From Kalmusia sp. IMI 367209 (Eukaryota; Ascomycota; Dothideomycetes; Pleosporales; Didymosphaeriaceae): DNA of 64,000 nucleotides. Location of the stretch: NCBI GenBank assembly GCA_027946365.1, contig JAPEUQ010000003.1, positions 930,001-994,000 on the forward strand, given 5' to 3'. The notes under the pieces were generated by a model. The model saw nothing but the letters and a program-made list of their open reading frames with translations. It was not told the DNA's origin and made no database searches. Position numbers and translations under genes: made by a program. Shown here one piece after another: positions 12,801-24,049 of this stretch. Each line of letters starts with the position of its first letter. Position 1 is the stretch's first letter.

Positions 12801-13364
12801 ATCACTACAGTGTTGAGAAGCACAATGCCCAAAACAGGCTACCCCCTGGAACTGGAGATTAACTTCCTCCCGTCTGAGGAAGTCTCTCTCAAGCCGCCCA
12901 TCGCTGCCCGCGTTAGCGTTACCGAACGCGAGATCGAAAGTATGCTTCAGTCCATCAAACCCGCGCTCTCGGCCGCTCTCGCGTCCAACTCCATGGGCAA
13001 ACTCCAACTCGTCCGCACAGATGCCTCGCTCAATGTGCAGCGTAGGGAGAGCGACGATGCGCCTGGTGCGGGATGGAGCCAGATCGCCAAGGGGGCGCCA
13101 GTCCGCCGCGTTCTGCAGAGCGCGCCGATCGGGACGAAAAGCGGGTTCGCGGTGTTGAGCCTGCCGAGGAAGACGAAGAAGGAGAAGGTTGAGGTGGCTG
13201 ATGACTGGGAGGTGGAGGAAGAGAAGGAGGAAGAGCGAGAGAGGGGCGTCAGTGCGGAGACGAGCGGGGTCAATAGCGATGCTGAGGGTGCGATTGGCGA
13301 AGCACAAGGCCTTGATATCACGGGTATCAATATTGCTCAGGACGATAGTGATTGGGCTGCGTAG
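9821..13364 (+). CDS. FAP1: FAP1-like NF-X1 family zinc-finger protein (two apparent frameshifts)
   Basis: Predicted about 1161 residues from ATG 9821, with one clear 56-nt intron (11695-11750, ACTAAC branch site) and stop at 13362-13364. Order: a basic, Gln/Pro and RG-rich N-terminus; a RING/PHD-type finger (CAICTEEV...CRTC...H..C...CPGC, about 186-245); a long series of NF-X1 fingers with the spacing CxxxCxxxxHxC...CHxGxCxxC (about 250-820); then an R3H-like segment (QQRAFIHSLAEDFGLDS, about 873 on) and an acidic tail. Yeast Fap1 binds FKBP12; human NF-X1 is a DNA-binding ubiquitin ligase. Two single-base shifts are needed in the N-terminal part, at G4 9982-9985 and C7 10270-10276; removing one base from each joins three frames into one natural reading. 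They are more likely sequence errors than decay, because the rest of the gene is intact. Confidence 0.82.
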
Positions 13365-14280
13365 TGTAGCTGGCCTTTGACCAACATAGTCTGTCGTGAG
13401 CCACAGACTAAATAGATCTCAAAATAAAAGGATTGAACACCAGCATATCAATTCGATCAACATCTCCCTTTAGGCATCGTTCGTCTCTTCCGCAGTGGGT
13501 TCGCTGATTAGGACAAGGGCAGTCAATGATTCACAGGAGGAACAAACGTCCAAGGGCGCACTGCAATCTGCGTGGCCCCAGGTTACGTAAGGCAAATCGG
13601 AACTTTCTTGCTGGTCGCGGGAAAAGGCTATGTGTAAGAGACCGAATACATCAAAATTATATGGAGTAACATGAAGTGGACTATGGCATGAATGCGATTT
13701 CAATAAGCGAGGAAACAGACGAATTGGACCTCAGCCTTACTTGGTCCCTTCGGTATAGCCCTAGTTTTAATATATCTTACTGCACTTAGCGAAGAGTGGG
13801 AGACATGGACATAAATTTTAAGAGTACTGTAGTCTCACATAATGCACATTAACAAATGACACATCCATGAGAACCAGATCCGAGCTTCGGCGACTTTAAG
13901 CAAAAGTGCTAATGTTGATTCGTTGTATCGACTTCCACAGTCGAACTACCTTATGAATTCAGATATTCAGAAAGGCTTCGCATCGGCTCGAGCGAGCCAG
14001 AAAGCCTAAACACTATGTCCACCCACCCATCCGAGCCTATCTGAGCAACCTGCTCATCGCATTTCCTCCCATCCGAGTCGCGCTGTAAACGCCAAACACC
14101 ATGCTGTTGTTCGTGTCCCCTAGTGATAGAGTGGCCTGTGTGGCCCACGAACGCCCTCATCGCTCGTCATGTCTGCGCTCAAAGAATCGAAAGAATTGGG
14201 TTCATTAAATAATCATATACAGTTCGAAATCATGAAGCGATGCCTGTCCGGCAGCATCAGCTAAAGGTTTTGCCTCGAGC
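13365..14280. other. intergenic between convergent FAP1 and EAF1
   Basis: About 916 bp with the two 3' ends facing each other. No open frame with a recognisable domain, and no repeat that I can see. Confidence 0.4.
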
Positions 14281-17200
14281 CTACATTTGGGCTTGCTGAA
14301 GACTTGGACTCTGCTGCAGCTGAGGATTCTGCGGTGTCGCACTCCGGCTCGAGGGTCTTGGGCCCATGCCTGGGCTGCCTGCTTGTCCATTCTGCCGACT
14401 CATCATCTGCTGCTGTCTAACCAGTTGTTGCTGGTACTGCTGGACTGCGTTGGGAGATGGGCTATTCGCAGTCATGTTGCCGTTGTGGATGTACATGTTG
14501 TTTCCGATTTGGGGAGACTGGGCCATGCCGGGAGAGCCTGCGGCTGCATTCATTGCCTGTGCGCGTTGTTTTGTTAGGAACCGGGCAAGATGATCAGACG
14601 CCATTTTCTGGACCTGTTCTTGGGACCATTCCGGATGCTGTACCTTTAGATTATTTTGGATTTGCAATAATTGCGGCATATGTCCACTTGACAATGGTCG
14701 AGCAGGGTTCTGCATATTTGCAGTAGCCTGATTGATCCGCGGAGATCCAGCATTGTTCGACATTCCATTCAAAGAAGCTGTCATATTCCCGTTCATGTTC
14801 TGGGCCGCCATAGATGCCATCATGTTCGCATTCGGCATATTGTTCATTCCCATGTTCTGGGTCATGTTGCTAGCCATGTTGATCTGCTGTTGTTGGAGCT
14901 GAAACTGGTGTTGCTGGTTAGCATTAGGAAACTGGCCTCTCTGCATGGCCAGCCGAGCCTGGTCCGGAGGAGCCATCCGTTGGGAGTTCGGCATATTGGC
15001 CTGCATCTGCGCCTGAGGAACACCAGACGAGCCCATGGGCATCCCACCGTTCATGTTGGCATTTGGAAAATTCGGTTGCATCGCTTGATGTTGCTGTGCT
15101 CGTGCTGCCATGGCAGCATTAGCCGCAGCGGAATTAGGACCTTGCTGAGAAGCGTTCGCCATTTGTGGGGTAGCATTTGGCATATTGCCGGGCGTTCCAT
15201 TTCGTTGCTGTTGGCCAACTCCGTTAGCCATGCCTTGTCCCTGCATCTGGGCTGTACGTTGTGCCAATTGCTGGCCAATGTTAGCTTCACGAACGTAGTA
15301 AAACCAAGTCTACATACCCTTGCGTGCAACTCCTGTTGCTGTTGAAGCATTTTCTGCTTCATTCTCTCCTCGCGTTCCCATTTCAGTCGGGAAAATTCTT
15401 GGGGAGTATGCACGTTGCTCTTTGGCTGCACAGGTTCGTGTAATTTGCGTAACGCGGCAGCTTTCTGGGACTCGGCTTGCTTATGTGCAATGGACTCGCG
15501 CTTACGAGCTAATTTCCGCATACCATCGATGATGGCAAGATGCCTATTCTCTCTTCGCCTCTCAACACGTATGGGCTGGTTTGTTCGCCTCCTGGGTGTC
15601 TGAGTTGGAATACTCTGGCCATTTTGGGCTTGTTGCTGGATGAGCTGTTGCTGTGCTTGATGTTGCGCAGCAACGGTCCTCTGCGCCTGTTCAAGGCGAC
15701 TTTGATAGGTGCGGAAATACTGCGTTTTGGACATCTCTGACGGCAGCCCTTCCAACTGCACCCAACGCTCAAAGCACTCCCAAGGGGTGCGTCGACCAGA
15801 CCCAGCTTTGAACAGAGAGGGCAAGGCAAGCTGCTGCGCAACTAATGACCAGTTGAAAGTATATTCCTTCACTAAAGCACGCAGCTTTTGATCTTCTTCC
15901 CAGAGCCATTGTGACGACTGTCGGTTCTCGAAGAAAGACACTGACGGCATCGGGAACTCGGTAGGTGGCCTAAACTGATGAGAAGCATGTAGTCGGTCGC
16001 GAATGTGCCTATTCTCTGCGTTGAACAAGGCCACATCTGTATATTCTGGCGGTAGATCATTGCGATGAAATAGCCTCCTGCCGGGAGTAGAGGGCATCGA
16101 ATGCTCAGCAGAGGTTCCGGATCTGCTGGGCGGGGTGGAAGGCTCGTCCTCAGAATCGTATTCGTAGCGGCTGCGCTTACGTGGAGGACCGCGTATTTGT
16201 GATACAAGTTTGCCACTGACGAATTTCGACACAGGGAGAATGGGAGGGTCCACAAACGATAGCGGAGTAATGTCACTTGCTCCTTCAAGCACCGGTTCGT
16301 ATAGTGGGAGCTCACGTAACATAGCGTCGCTAGCGGGCGTTCGGTCGATTTTCATTACTACATCATTGAATCCCAAAGAGAAGAGGCCGGTGGGTGGGCT
16401 GGAGTAAAGTGGAGACAGGAGCTCCTCGTCATCAGCGAAAGACTCGCTTTCCGTTTCGTTGGCGCCGGAGTGAATGAGGTCTGGGGTAGGTGCATCACCC
16501 ATATCCTCATCAACAGGTTTCGATGTCGGGATCTGCGCTTTCACTCGTAGCAACATTCGTCCTTCAGGGCTGCTATTCACGTATTCAGCACACCACTCAG
16601 CGAAAGTAGCAGCAAGCGATTTCTTCCAGTTCCTCTCCTCTTTGAAGTCGGTCTGCATCCATTTCATCTCGGCTAGGAGGTGGTCTTGATGGGTGATAGG
16701 TCGCTCTGGTTCAGCAGACTTCTTCAGCTGTCGTAGTGACCACCTGTTTGCATTTTGTAACTGATAGACCCTCTTTAGGATCTTGTAGTCATGGGCTTCT
16801 CGGATCACTGCAAGCGTACCAGCTGTGGACAGAGTCTTCCGTGCAGAAGCCACCAGGTCCGAAAGTGGTAATGATCGAGGGGGGTGGTGAGCTTGATACT
16901 GGAAAAGTCCTTGGAGGTAGTCCCTGCTGGAATCTTGTGATGCGCCTTGAAGGGATGCATAGTCCTCGTTGTACAATTGCAGCGTCTTTGTAGTGCGACT
17001 CATGTCTGGTTTAGCGAAAATGACAGTTGATACCGCCTTTCGCTTCTGATCCTTGGGAAATCGTGTAGTGTTCACCGAATGCGAGATATTATCAGAGTGT
17101 GGTGTAAGAACAGCCTTCGAGGGCGACTTTTCGGTCCGCTCGTCAACAACCTCAGAAACAGACTTCTGGGGTAATGAGTCAGAGCAGACTGGTACTGTCG

Positions 17201-18920
17201 TAGGATGAGATTGAGGAGATGCCTGGGCAGGCCGTGGTCCCTTCGGTGGAAGAGACGCTTCCTCCATCTCTACATCGACATCCGCAGGCGGGGTGGGATG
17301 TTCCAAACCCAATGATGAAGGTTGCTGTGGCTCTTCACTATTATTCTCAGGTTCCACCGTCGAGGGTTCTGGAGCGGTAGTCGTAGGTGTAGGTAATGAG
17401 TCAGCCGCCGGCTCATCAGTAGCTGGACCCGTCTCCTCAACCTCGACTTCGCGCACAACAGCTTCGGCATGCTCTGTCAGCGCTTCTGATCCAGCAGCAG
17501 GAGCTCCTTCTGATTCACTCAAACGTGCCTTGCCATCACGCGCCAGGCGGATCGCCTGTTCATCCTCGATCTGTCTTTCAACATCATCCTCAGCGGTACT
17601 GTCCGCGCGGGCGCGTTCTCTAGCCAAATGCATCTGCTCCTGCAACAAGTGTTCATGGTCATCTTTAGCCTGCTGGGCCACAGGATCCAATAAGCCAACT
17701 TCGACTTGCGACTGCCGTCGTTCGCGGAAAGACTCGGTTTCTGGACTGGTATCGGGCGAGTGATGCGGCGCATGCGGCGTCGTTTGCGAGTACGGGCCGA
17801 CGGTAGACGAAGGTGATGATACTGGATCGACTGCTGCGTTCGCGTTTGGTATTGTCAGCCTCTCATCCTCTTTTCGTTCCTTCTCTGCCGCCTTTTCCAA
17901 CTTCCGCTCCGTCTCTTGCAACCTTGACTCTTGCACTTCCTTTGATGGTAGATGCACTACCTGTGGGGCTTTGGGCGTGTCAACTTTTCGCTTGTCCAAC
18001 AGAGCGCCATCTGGTAGTGCAGCCATATCCTCTGTAGACGGTGGGATTGCATCTTTTGGATCAACAGACGGTCCATCGGTGATGGCTTCCTCTTGCCGTA
18101 AGTCCTGGATTGTGGTTGATTCTGAGAGTTCAACAGAGGGTAGCAGTGGAGTCTCGCCGGTAGCCTTGTCTATAGCTAGTGCATCAACTGGAGATACGGT
18201 AGCCTGGGACTGGACTGGTGAGGATTCCGCGACAATGATAGGTTCGCTCAGGGCTGACTTTTCCACGGATGGTGACGGCTGGGCCGCGACGGAAGGTGAT
18301 GCAGATGCGGCATGCAACTGTTCCTCTAGTTTGGCGCCGATAGTGGAAGATGGAGATGACTTCGAAAGAGCAGCAAAAGGGACTTTGGCAGGCGACTGAA
18401 ACGGTAATGCAGGAAGAGATGCATATTGGGTGGGAAAGGGGAGAGTTGCATCGTTGAAGCGTCGACCTCTGTGGGCAACCGTCAGTGGAATGCATCAACA
18501 GCAATCGCGCGACGGCGACGATTGACGCGAACACAACTCTGAGAATAGTGCAAGATAAAACTAGGCAAAGCGAGGGCAAGCTTACTTCGTGATATCGTTT
18601 TCGTCGAGGAAGTGGGCCTCATTTTCATTTGGCTCGTCGCTGATGGACCAGTCGTGAACCTGGGGTAGGTGGCCCGCATTCAGCAGCGCTGTGTAGTTGT
18701 AAAGCTCCCGCAGCTTGCGCTTCCGCGACAGCTCGCAATGCCTATGCACGGCGATATTAGCACCACCACTCGATAATAATTAAATCTGAGCGATTTTTCC
18801 GTGTCGCATAGCCGGTGCAGTTCGAATGAACCGCGATTCGATATTAAAATCGCGAGTTACTTACGCGATCTCGTTCTTTTTCTCCCGGAAATGCGCATCA
18901 CGAAGGCTGTCGAGGGACAT
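14281..18920 (-). CDS. EAF1: EAF1/VID21, NuA4 histone acetyltransferase platform subunit
   Basis: Four exons, 18920-18865, 18741-18586, 18468-15318 and 15270-14281, give 1450 residues. The start ATG opens MSLDSLRDAHFREKKNEI, followed by RKRKLRELY, the conserved basic N-terminus of this family. A long Ser/Pro/Glu-rich disordered stretch follows. An HSA domain lies at about 655-720 (ITHQDHLLAEMKWMQTDFKE). A SANT/Myb-like domain lies at about 925-985 (QWLWEEDQKLRALVKEYTFN...W..CFERW). The tail from about 1120 is very rich in Gln, Asn and Met. In yeast, Eaf1 is the scaffold unique to NuA4: HSA recruits actin-related proteins and SANT faces the histone. The intron between the last two exons has a GCTAAC branch site. 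MAK11 is divergent, with 310 bp between the start codons. Confidence 0.9.
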
Positions 18921-19230
18921 ATGAGAACCGACAATCGGTGGCCGACATCCGTTTTCCACGAGTGCCGCCAATGTGATGGATTTCGGATCGTTTAGAGAGT
19001 GAGCGTTGATGGAAATGTCGGTGGCAGTACTCAGACTGATGGGGACGGCTTGGGCGCGAGAGTCGTGAGAGAAGGAGACGGCTCGCTCGCACCTTCTGGG
19101 GGCCTCACCGCCCGCAGCGATAAGCGTCCGCTTAGCTGCACGGGGCTAGCGCGTTCCGGCAGAATCTCAAAATTTCGTGTTGCTGCTGCACGCGTTCGAC
19201 GACTACAACTTTTCGCCTTGAACACCCAGA
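18921..19230. promoter_or_regulatory. compact divergent promoter, EAF1 / MAK11
   Basis: Only 310 bp separate the two start codons, so EAF1 and MAK11 must share or abut regulatory sequence. No specific motif is claimed. Confidence 0.45.
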
Positions 19231-20793
19231 ATGGCTAAAAGGAAGAGAGAGGTCGTGGACGGAGCAAATCCGGCAAAGCAGGTGAAGAGGGGGAAGGAGA
19301 GTGTCGTATCGGCGCCAAAACGGACGGTACGGACGGAATCTCCAGCACGCAGAAGCAAGGAAGCTGCAGTGAACGGCGGCCAGGCTGCAGGCGCAGAGAG
19401 CAAGGCAACAACAGCGACAGCACCATCAGGAGAAGGAGAAGACATTAGAACGGTTCAAATCATCACTGGCTCATACGAAAGAGTTTTGCATGGCTTCACC
19501 GCAGCCATTCCTCATGGCCTCGTCACGGGACAAGCCACCGCCGGAGAGGAAGATCGGCCCAAGGTTAATTTCTCGGACACCTTCCTGTTCAACGCACACA
19601 CCTCGGCCATCCGCTGCCTGGCGCTCACACCTCCGACAGACGAGTCTTCAAAAGTCACTCTGGCCACAGGCAGCACCGACGAGCGCATAAACTTGTATTC
19701 TCTATCCACCGCACCGCCAGCACCCTCGAAATCAAAACCGCATCTACCCTCACTCAATGGCACCACTGTCTCTGAGAACTCCAAGAACAAGGAGCTCGGC
19801 GCTTTGCTGCACCACTCATCCAGCGTCACTGCATTATACTTCCCTTCTAGGAGTAAACTCTTAAGTTCGTCGGAAGATAGCACAATTACCATCACGCGGA
19901 CGCGCGACTGGGCCCCGTTATCAACGATCAAAGCACCTATTCCCAAAGCCCAGGGCCGGCCTTCCGGCGATACCGCAGCCCCCGGCGAAGTTCCCGCTGG
20001 CGTCAACGACTTCGCCGTGCACCCCAGCATGAAGTTGATGGTCAGCGTCGGCAAAGGCGAGAAATGCATGCGCCTATGGAATCTTGTGACAGGAAAGAAG
20101 GCCGGCGTGCTCAGCTTCAGCAGAGACATTCTCGCCTCGGTAGGCGAGGGCCGCTTCGGCAGCGGCGAAGGCAGGAAAGTCGTATGGGATGGTGAGGGCG
20201 AGGAGTTCGCCGTTGCGTTTGAGCGCGGCGTCGTCATCTTCGGCATCGACTGCAAACCCAAAGCGAAGATCTTACCTACTCCGCGGACGAAGATACATCA
20301 GATGCACTATCTGCCCTCGGACGCGGGTCCGGGCACTTTGCTTGTCTCGACCGAGGACGGCCGCATCATGCTCTACGACACGAATTCCACGACCGAGCCG
20401 GCAACCACCAGCGAGAAAGAGGATGATATCCCTCAAAGTAACTTAATTGCAGTCATAGGTGGTCCAGCGGCTGGTATCTCGGGCCGAGTGAAAGACTTCG
20501 AGATTTTACAGCTGGCAGATGGTGTTTTTCTCATCATCTCCGGGAGCAGCGATGGCACAGTCAGATTATGGAATCTGAATTCGAATGAGCTCGGGGCAGG
20601 CGCGGATACAGACAAAGGCAAGGGGTTTACTGCGAAGCAAGTTGGACAGCTGTTAGGCACGTATACCACAGGGACGCGAATAACGTGTATGAAAGCTTTC
20701 ATCATGACGGGGACACCTGAAGATGCGGAGGAGGAAGAGGAGCCTGCCGAGGAGAATGGTGATGATTCCAGCAGTGATGATGATAGCGAATAG
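19231..20793 (+). CDS. MAK11: MAK11-like WD40 protein, 60S ribosome assembly
   Basis: Uninterrupted 520-residue frame starting MAKRKREV. A basic, disordered N-terminus (about 1-70) precedes WD40 repeats. Recognisable blades include FNAHTSAIRCLALTPP...LATGSTDERINLYSL, LHHSSSVTALYFPS...LLSSSEDSTITI, DFAVHPSMKLMVSVGKGEKCMRLWNL and LIISGSSDGTVRLWNLNS. The C-terminus is an acidic Glu/Asp/Ser tail. Yeast Mak11 (human PAK1IP1) is a nucleolar factor for early 60S assembly. The MSVGKGEKCMRLWNLVTGKKA stretch in the middle is characteristic of this family. No intron is seen, unusual here but acceptable because the frame is unbroken. Confidence 0.85.
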   Translation: MAKRKREVVDGANPAKQVKRGKESVVSAPKRTVRTESPARRSKEAAVNGGQAAGAESKATTATAPSGEGEDIRTVQIITGSYERVLHGFTAAIPHGLVTGQATAGEEDRPKVNFSDTFLFNAHTSAIRCLALTPPTDESSKVTLATGSTDERINLYSLSTAPPAPSKSKPHLPSLNGTTVSENSKNKELGALLHHSSSVTALYFPSRSKLLSSSEDSTITITRTRDWAPLSTIKAPIPKAQGRPSGDTAAPGEVPAGVNDFAVHPSMKLMVSVGKGEKCMRLWNLVTGKKAGVLSFSRDILASVGEGRFGSGEGRKVVWDGEGEEFAVAFERGVVIFGIDCKPKAKILPTPRTKIHQMHYLPSDAGPGTLLVSTEDGRIMLYDTNSTTEPATTSEKEDDIPQSNLIAVIGGPAAGISGRVKDFEILQLADGVFLIISGSSDGTVRLWNLNSNELGAGADTDKGKGFTAKQVGQLLGTYTTGTRITCMKAFIMTGTPEDAEEEEEPAEENGDDSSSDDDSE

Positions 20794-21155
20794 TCTAGTG
20801 TTCAATATACCACACAACGCGTTCCGAGCATGTAACGCAGCGTCGTTCAAGCTGCACTACCCCTGTCAATGACATGGTACACAATGATATACCAATTTAA
20901 TTCGCTTTGCTAGCATGATGAAACGCTGCATCATTCCTCTATGCGCAATGATTTTCTTAGGCGTGAGCCTTTAGCTACGGTAATCTATGACGTCTCCTTA
21001 CAAAACCACAACCTCATCTACATTCAACTAAGTTCAGCAGTATTCATGCAAAAATGACAACTCTACCCCAATGCTATATCGCTAAAATACGATGCAATGA
21101 TACAAAGAAGAAATAGCAGCCACGATGCAAGGCACCAAGGACGTCAAGGACGTTC
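20794..21155. other. intergenic between convergent MAK11 and AVT3-like genes
   Basis: A 362-bp AT-moderate stretch between two 3' ends. Nothing beyond presumed untranslated regions. Confidence 0.4.
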
Positions 21156-23567
21156 TCAAGGCATCCTGCTATCGCAGTAACCCGGAGGCTTCTTGTTGTC
21201 GCCGTGCACCCAGCTGCTGATGGTGAGCGCAGTTGTGTACGCCATACCAACGAAGCCTATGATACAAACAACAATGTCTATTAAGCGCGCTGTAGACGTA
21301 CGTGCGACGGCTCGGTAGTGAAGCATAGGCTGAGCATGATTAGCCAAATGCGTCATCCTGGGGAGTGGTACAAGCTTACCGGGTATATGTAAACCAACGG
21401 GATGCAGGCAAAGCTTCCGACGAGTGCCACAAACTTATCTAGATCGTTTGCGCCTACCCAAGCGAGGGTGGCGCAAACGCCGACCATGAAGAAACGGAAG
21501 AAATTTTTCTTCCACTTGATATATGGGTTGTACTTGCCAGTCCTACGAAAGAAAGTTAGTGACATCAGCACAGGAAGAGCATTCAACGCATCCTGAGAAC
21601 ACTTACCTGCTAAAAAGCTGCTGGCTAGTGATTTCGATGGCTGGGTATATCTGCAGTGGAGTCGAAAGAAGGATAGCCAAGGAATATATGAACTGGACGC
21701 CATTGACGAACTTGTTGTCTTGTGGCATGTTCAGAATAATCACGGTCTTGGTCTTCGAGCCGAATGCTGCATATGAAAGAGCACCCATGCTCAGGAATAT
21801 GACAGTGATAATGATCATGACCAGGCCGAGTACATTAGGAAACTTCTTCGGGTTCTTCATGCCAGTCTGGATCGGAATAATAAGCCCAATTCCTTCGAAT
21901 GTAAAAATGGCCGTTCCGATGAACAGTGTCCAATCATTCTTGTTGAAGTTGGCGATATCGGAGATACCACCTTGGCCAACAATGGTAAGGATGTCGTAGT
22001 AATACAGGTATACAAGACCAAGAACGATGAAAAGGTCCGCGACAAGGGCAAGCTTCTGGATGTGGTTGATGTTACGGTAAAGTGAGAGCGGCAGGAAGAT
22101 TATCATCTGCATCAGGATCATGAGCCCGATGCTGATGTGCGTTTTGCAGTCTGATACAGCGAGTACAAAAGCCTGCAGGTTTTCGGAGACAAAGACTATG
22201 TATGCAGAGGAGAATCCAAGTTGTGAAATGACGAGCGAAAAGTTGATCATGTTGCGCATCCACTTTCCGTAGAGGTGAAATCCCATGTCACCAAAGGAAT
22301 GCTCTACGACAAGACGAGTCGAGACCAGGAGGACGAAGCAGAAGTAGGAGAGGCCAGCAACACTGAGGAGCACTACGTTCGAAAACAGCATACCTCCATT
22401 CAGAAAAGCGCGAGGAAGGAAGAGGACGCCGGTGCCAACGAAGCTTTTAAGCAGCAGCATAGCGGCTCCAGTGGGACTTCCCTTGCCTGCCACCTTGGTT
22501 TTGCGCTTACGCCGTTTGCCCGGTGTAAGCAGCGCGCTGTTCTCGCCGTATTCTCGCTCGTCTTCAGTGTGCTCCCCAGAAGTCAGAGCGTCGGAAGAGA
22601 AGTACTCGTCTGGACCCAGATCCTCATCATCTTCTTCCAGGGATTCACCAGCGAAGTGCCCATAGAGCGTCAGGAACTCGAGGAAATTGTTGGTGAAGAC
22701 AACGGGTTGCGATCGTTGATTTACAGTACCATAGCCCGAGGGCCCTGGCGCTGGCGAGGAGTCAGCAGCCCTGTGTATGAAGTTACGGCGAAAGCCACCG
22801 GGTTGTCGTATTGAATCAATATCCAGCACAGGCTCGTGAGGCCGGGCGCGGTCGGCCGAGAAGCTCTGGCTGCGCTTCATCTTCTGTCGTTCCTCAGCCT
22901 CCTGCTGCGCGGACCACCTGTATATCTGGCGTGTGATATCTCCGCCCTGCAGCTGCAAGCTCGAAAACTCTTCTTCAGAATCCGATGAGCCTCGCCTGCC
23001 CCGGCTGACCGAATCCGCATCTGCCACGAGACCTGCTTGCGATCTCGCCGGGGAGCCGTATCTAGCCGAAAGGTTCGATATAGACGGTTTCTGGGGTCCT
23101 GCTAAGTGACGGCGAATGATTTCGGGGTCTTCGTAAGGCACGGTCGGGGATCGACTCCTCGCGTCAAAAGATCCATAATTACTGAGCGTATCGCGTAGGT
23201 TGGACGGTTCTTGCGCAGGCGAGAGTGGCCGTATCGGTGGCGTGCCAAAGCGTGGCGGGCTCCTGCCAAACGATTCCCGTAACGCTGAGGACAACGCTGA
23301 CTCGCCGGGCCCTGGGAGAGATGACTGGGCACCTTCACGCCCGGGCAGCGGGGTCTGTTCTACCGATGGCTCCTCAGACGCCAGCTGAGCCGGCGTAGGA
23401 ATCTGCCGTACTGGTGCAGAGCCGATCGGGATGGAAGGCACCGGAGAGCCTAGACGGGCTGTTGAGTGTTCGCGGGGGATGGACGCTGAGGGCGAGCTAC
23501 GGTCGGAGGCTCGCGACGAGGAAGGAACAGGCCGCGGCCTTGTCGATTCAGGGCGGTCGTTTGCCAT
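21156..23567 (-). CDS. AVT3: vacuolar amino-acid transporter, AVT3/AVT4 type
   Basis: Three exons, 23567-21607, 21542-21380 and 21329-21156, give 765 residues. Both introns have GTAAGx donors, and the second has a GCTAAT branch site. The first half (about 1-390) is a long, hydrophilic Ser/Pro/Arg-rich domain, as in yeast Avt3/Avt4. The amino acid/auxin permease core then begins at GAAMLLLKSFVGTGVLFLPRAF and runs through about eleven hydrophobic segments, including FIGTAIFTFEGIGLIIPIQ and the LSMGALSYAAFG stretch. Yeast Avt3 and Avt4 export neutral (Avt4 also basic) amino acids from the vacuole. The exact substrate cannot be read here. Its promoter side is interrupted 311 bp upstream of the ATG by the degraded transposon. 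Confidence 0.85.
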
Positions 23568-23878
23568 TTCCGCTGTGTGACGATAGTCGACTAGTTGCAC
23601 TCACAGGTGTTGGAGCTTGAGATATCTGTGCCGATGAAAACAACCCGCGGATCCAAGCGAGCTGCTGGTCGAGATGCTTTCTCGTGTTGTAGAAGGCAAC
23701 TCTGGCGGGTGCTGCTCCGTCTATATAGAATGCTCGGCCATGGAGAGGCGGTGCTGAGCAAGCTGAGGAGGAGAGGTCGAAGGCAGGTGCGAGTGCTCAC
23801 AGGCTTGTGCCGCGGCTGAGGTCATTCGCTGCAGATGCTAGCCTAGCAAAGCGTGGGACGTGGGGTGCGGCGGTCACA
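23568..23878. promoter_or_regulatory. truncated upstream region of AVT3-like gene
   Basis: The 311 bp left between the AVT3-like start codon and the element's left boundary. It keeps normal base composition up to the target-site duplication, so the AT bias does not spread into it visibly. Confidence 0.4.
23870..23878. repeat. target-site duplication, left copy
   Basis: GCGGTCACA directly abuts the left terminal inverted repeat. An identical 9-mer abuts the right one at 29412-29420. Confidence 0.7.
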
Positions 23879-23923
23879 GAGGCCGCAGGTCAACCGGACC
23901 TGGCTTTTACCTCGGCCGACCTG
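23879..23923 (+). repeat. left terminal inverted repeat
   Basis: GC-rich 45-bp end containing CAGGTCAACCGGACCTG and CCTCGGCCGACCTG. It pairs with 29367-29411 in reverse complement, with four mismatches (positions 2, 6, 7 and 25). Confidence 0.9.
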
Positions 23924-24049
23924 ACTATACTAGAAAAGGTAAGAAGTGGAGCCGCCAAGCGACTAGACTTAATAGTCAAGTCAGGTCAGTCGGTTAAATA
24001 GCTGACAAAGTACTTATACCTATTACCTAATAAAATGTTAATAAATTTA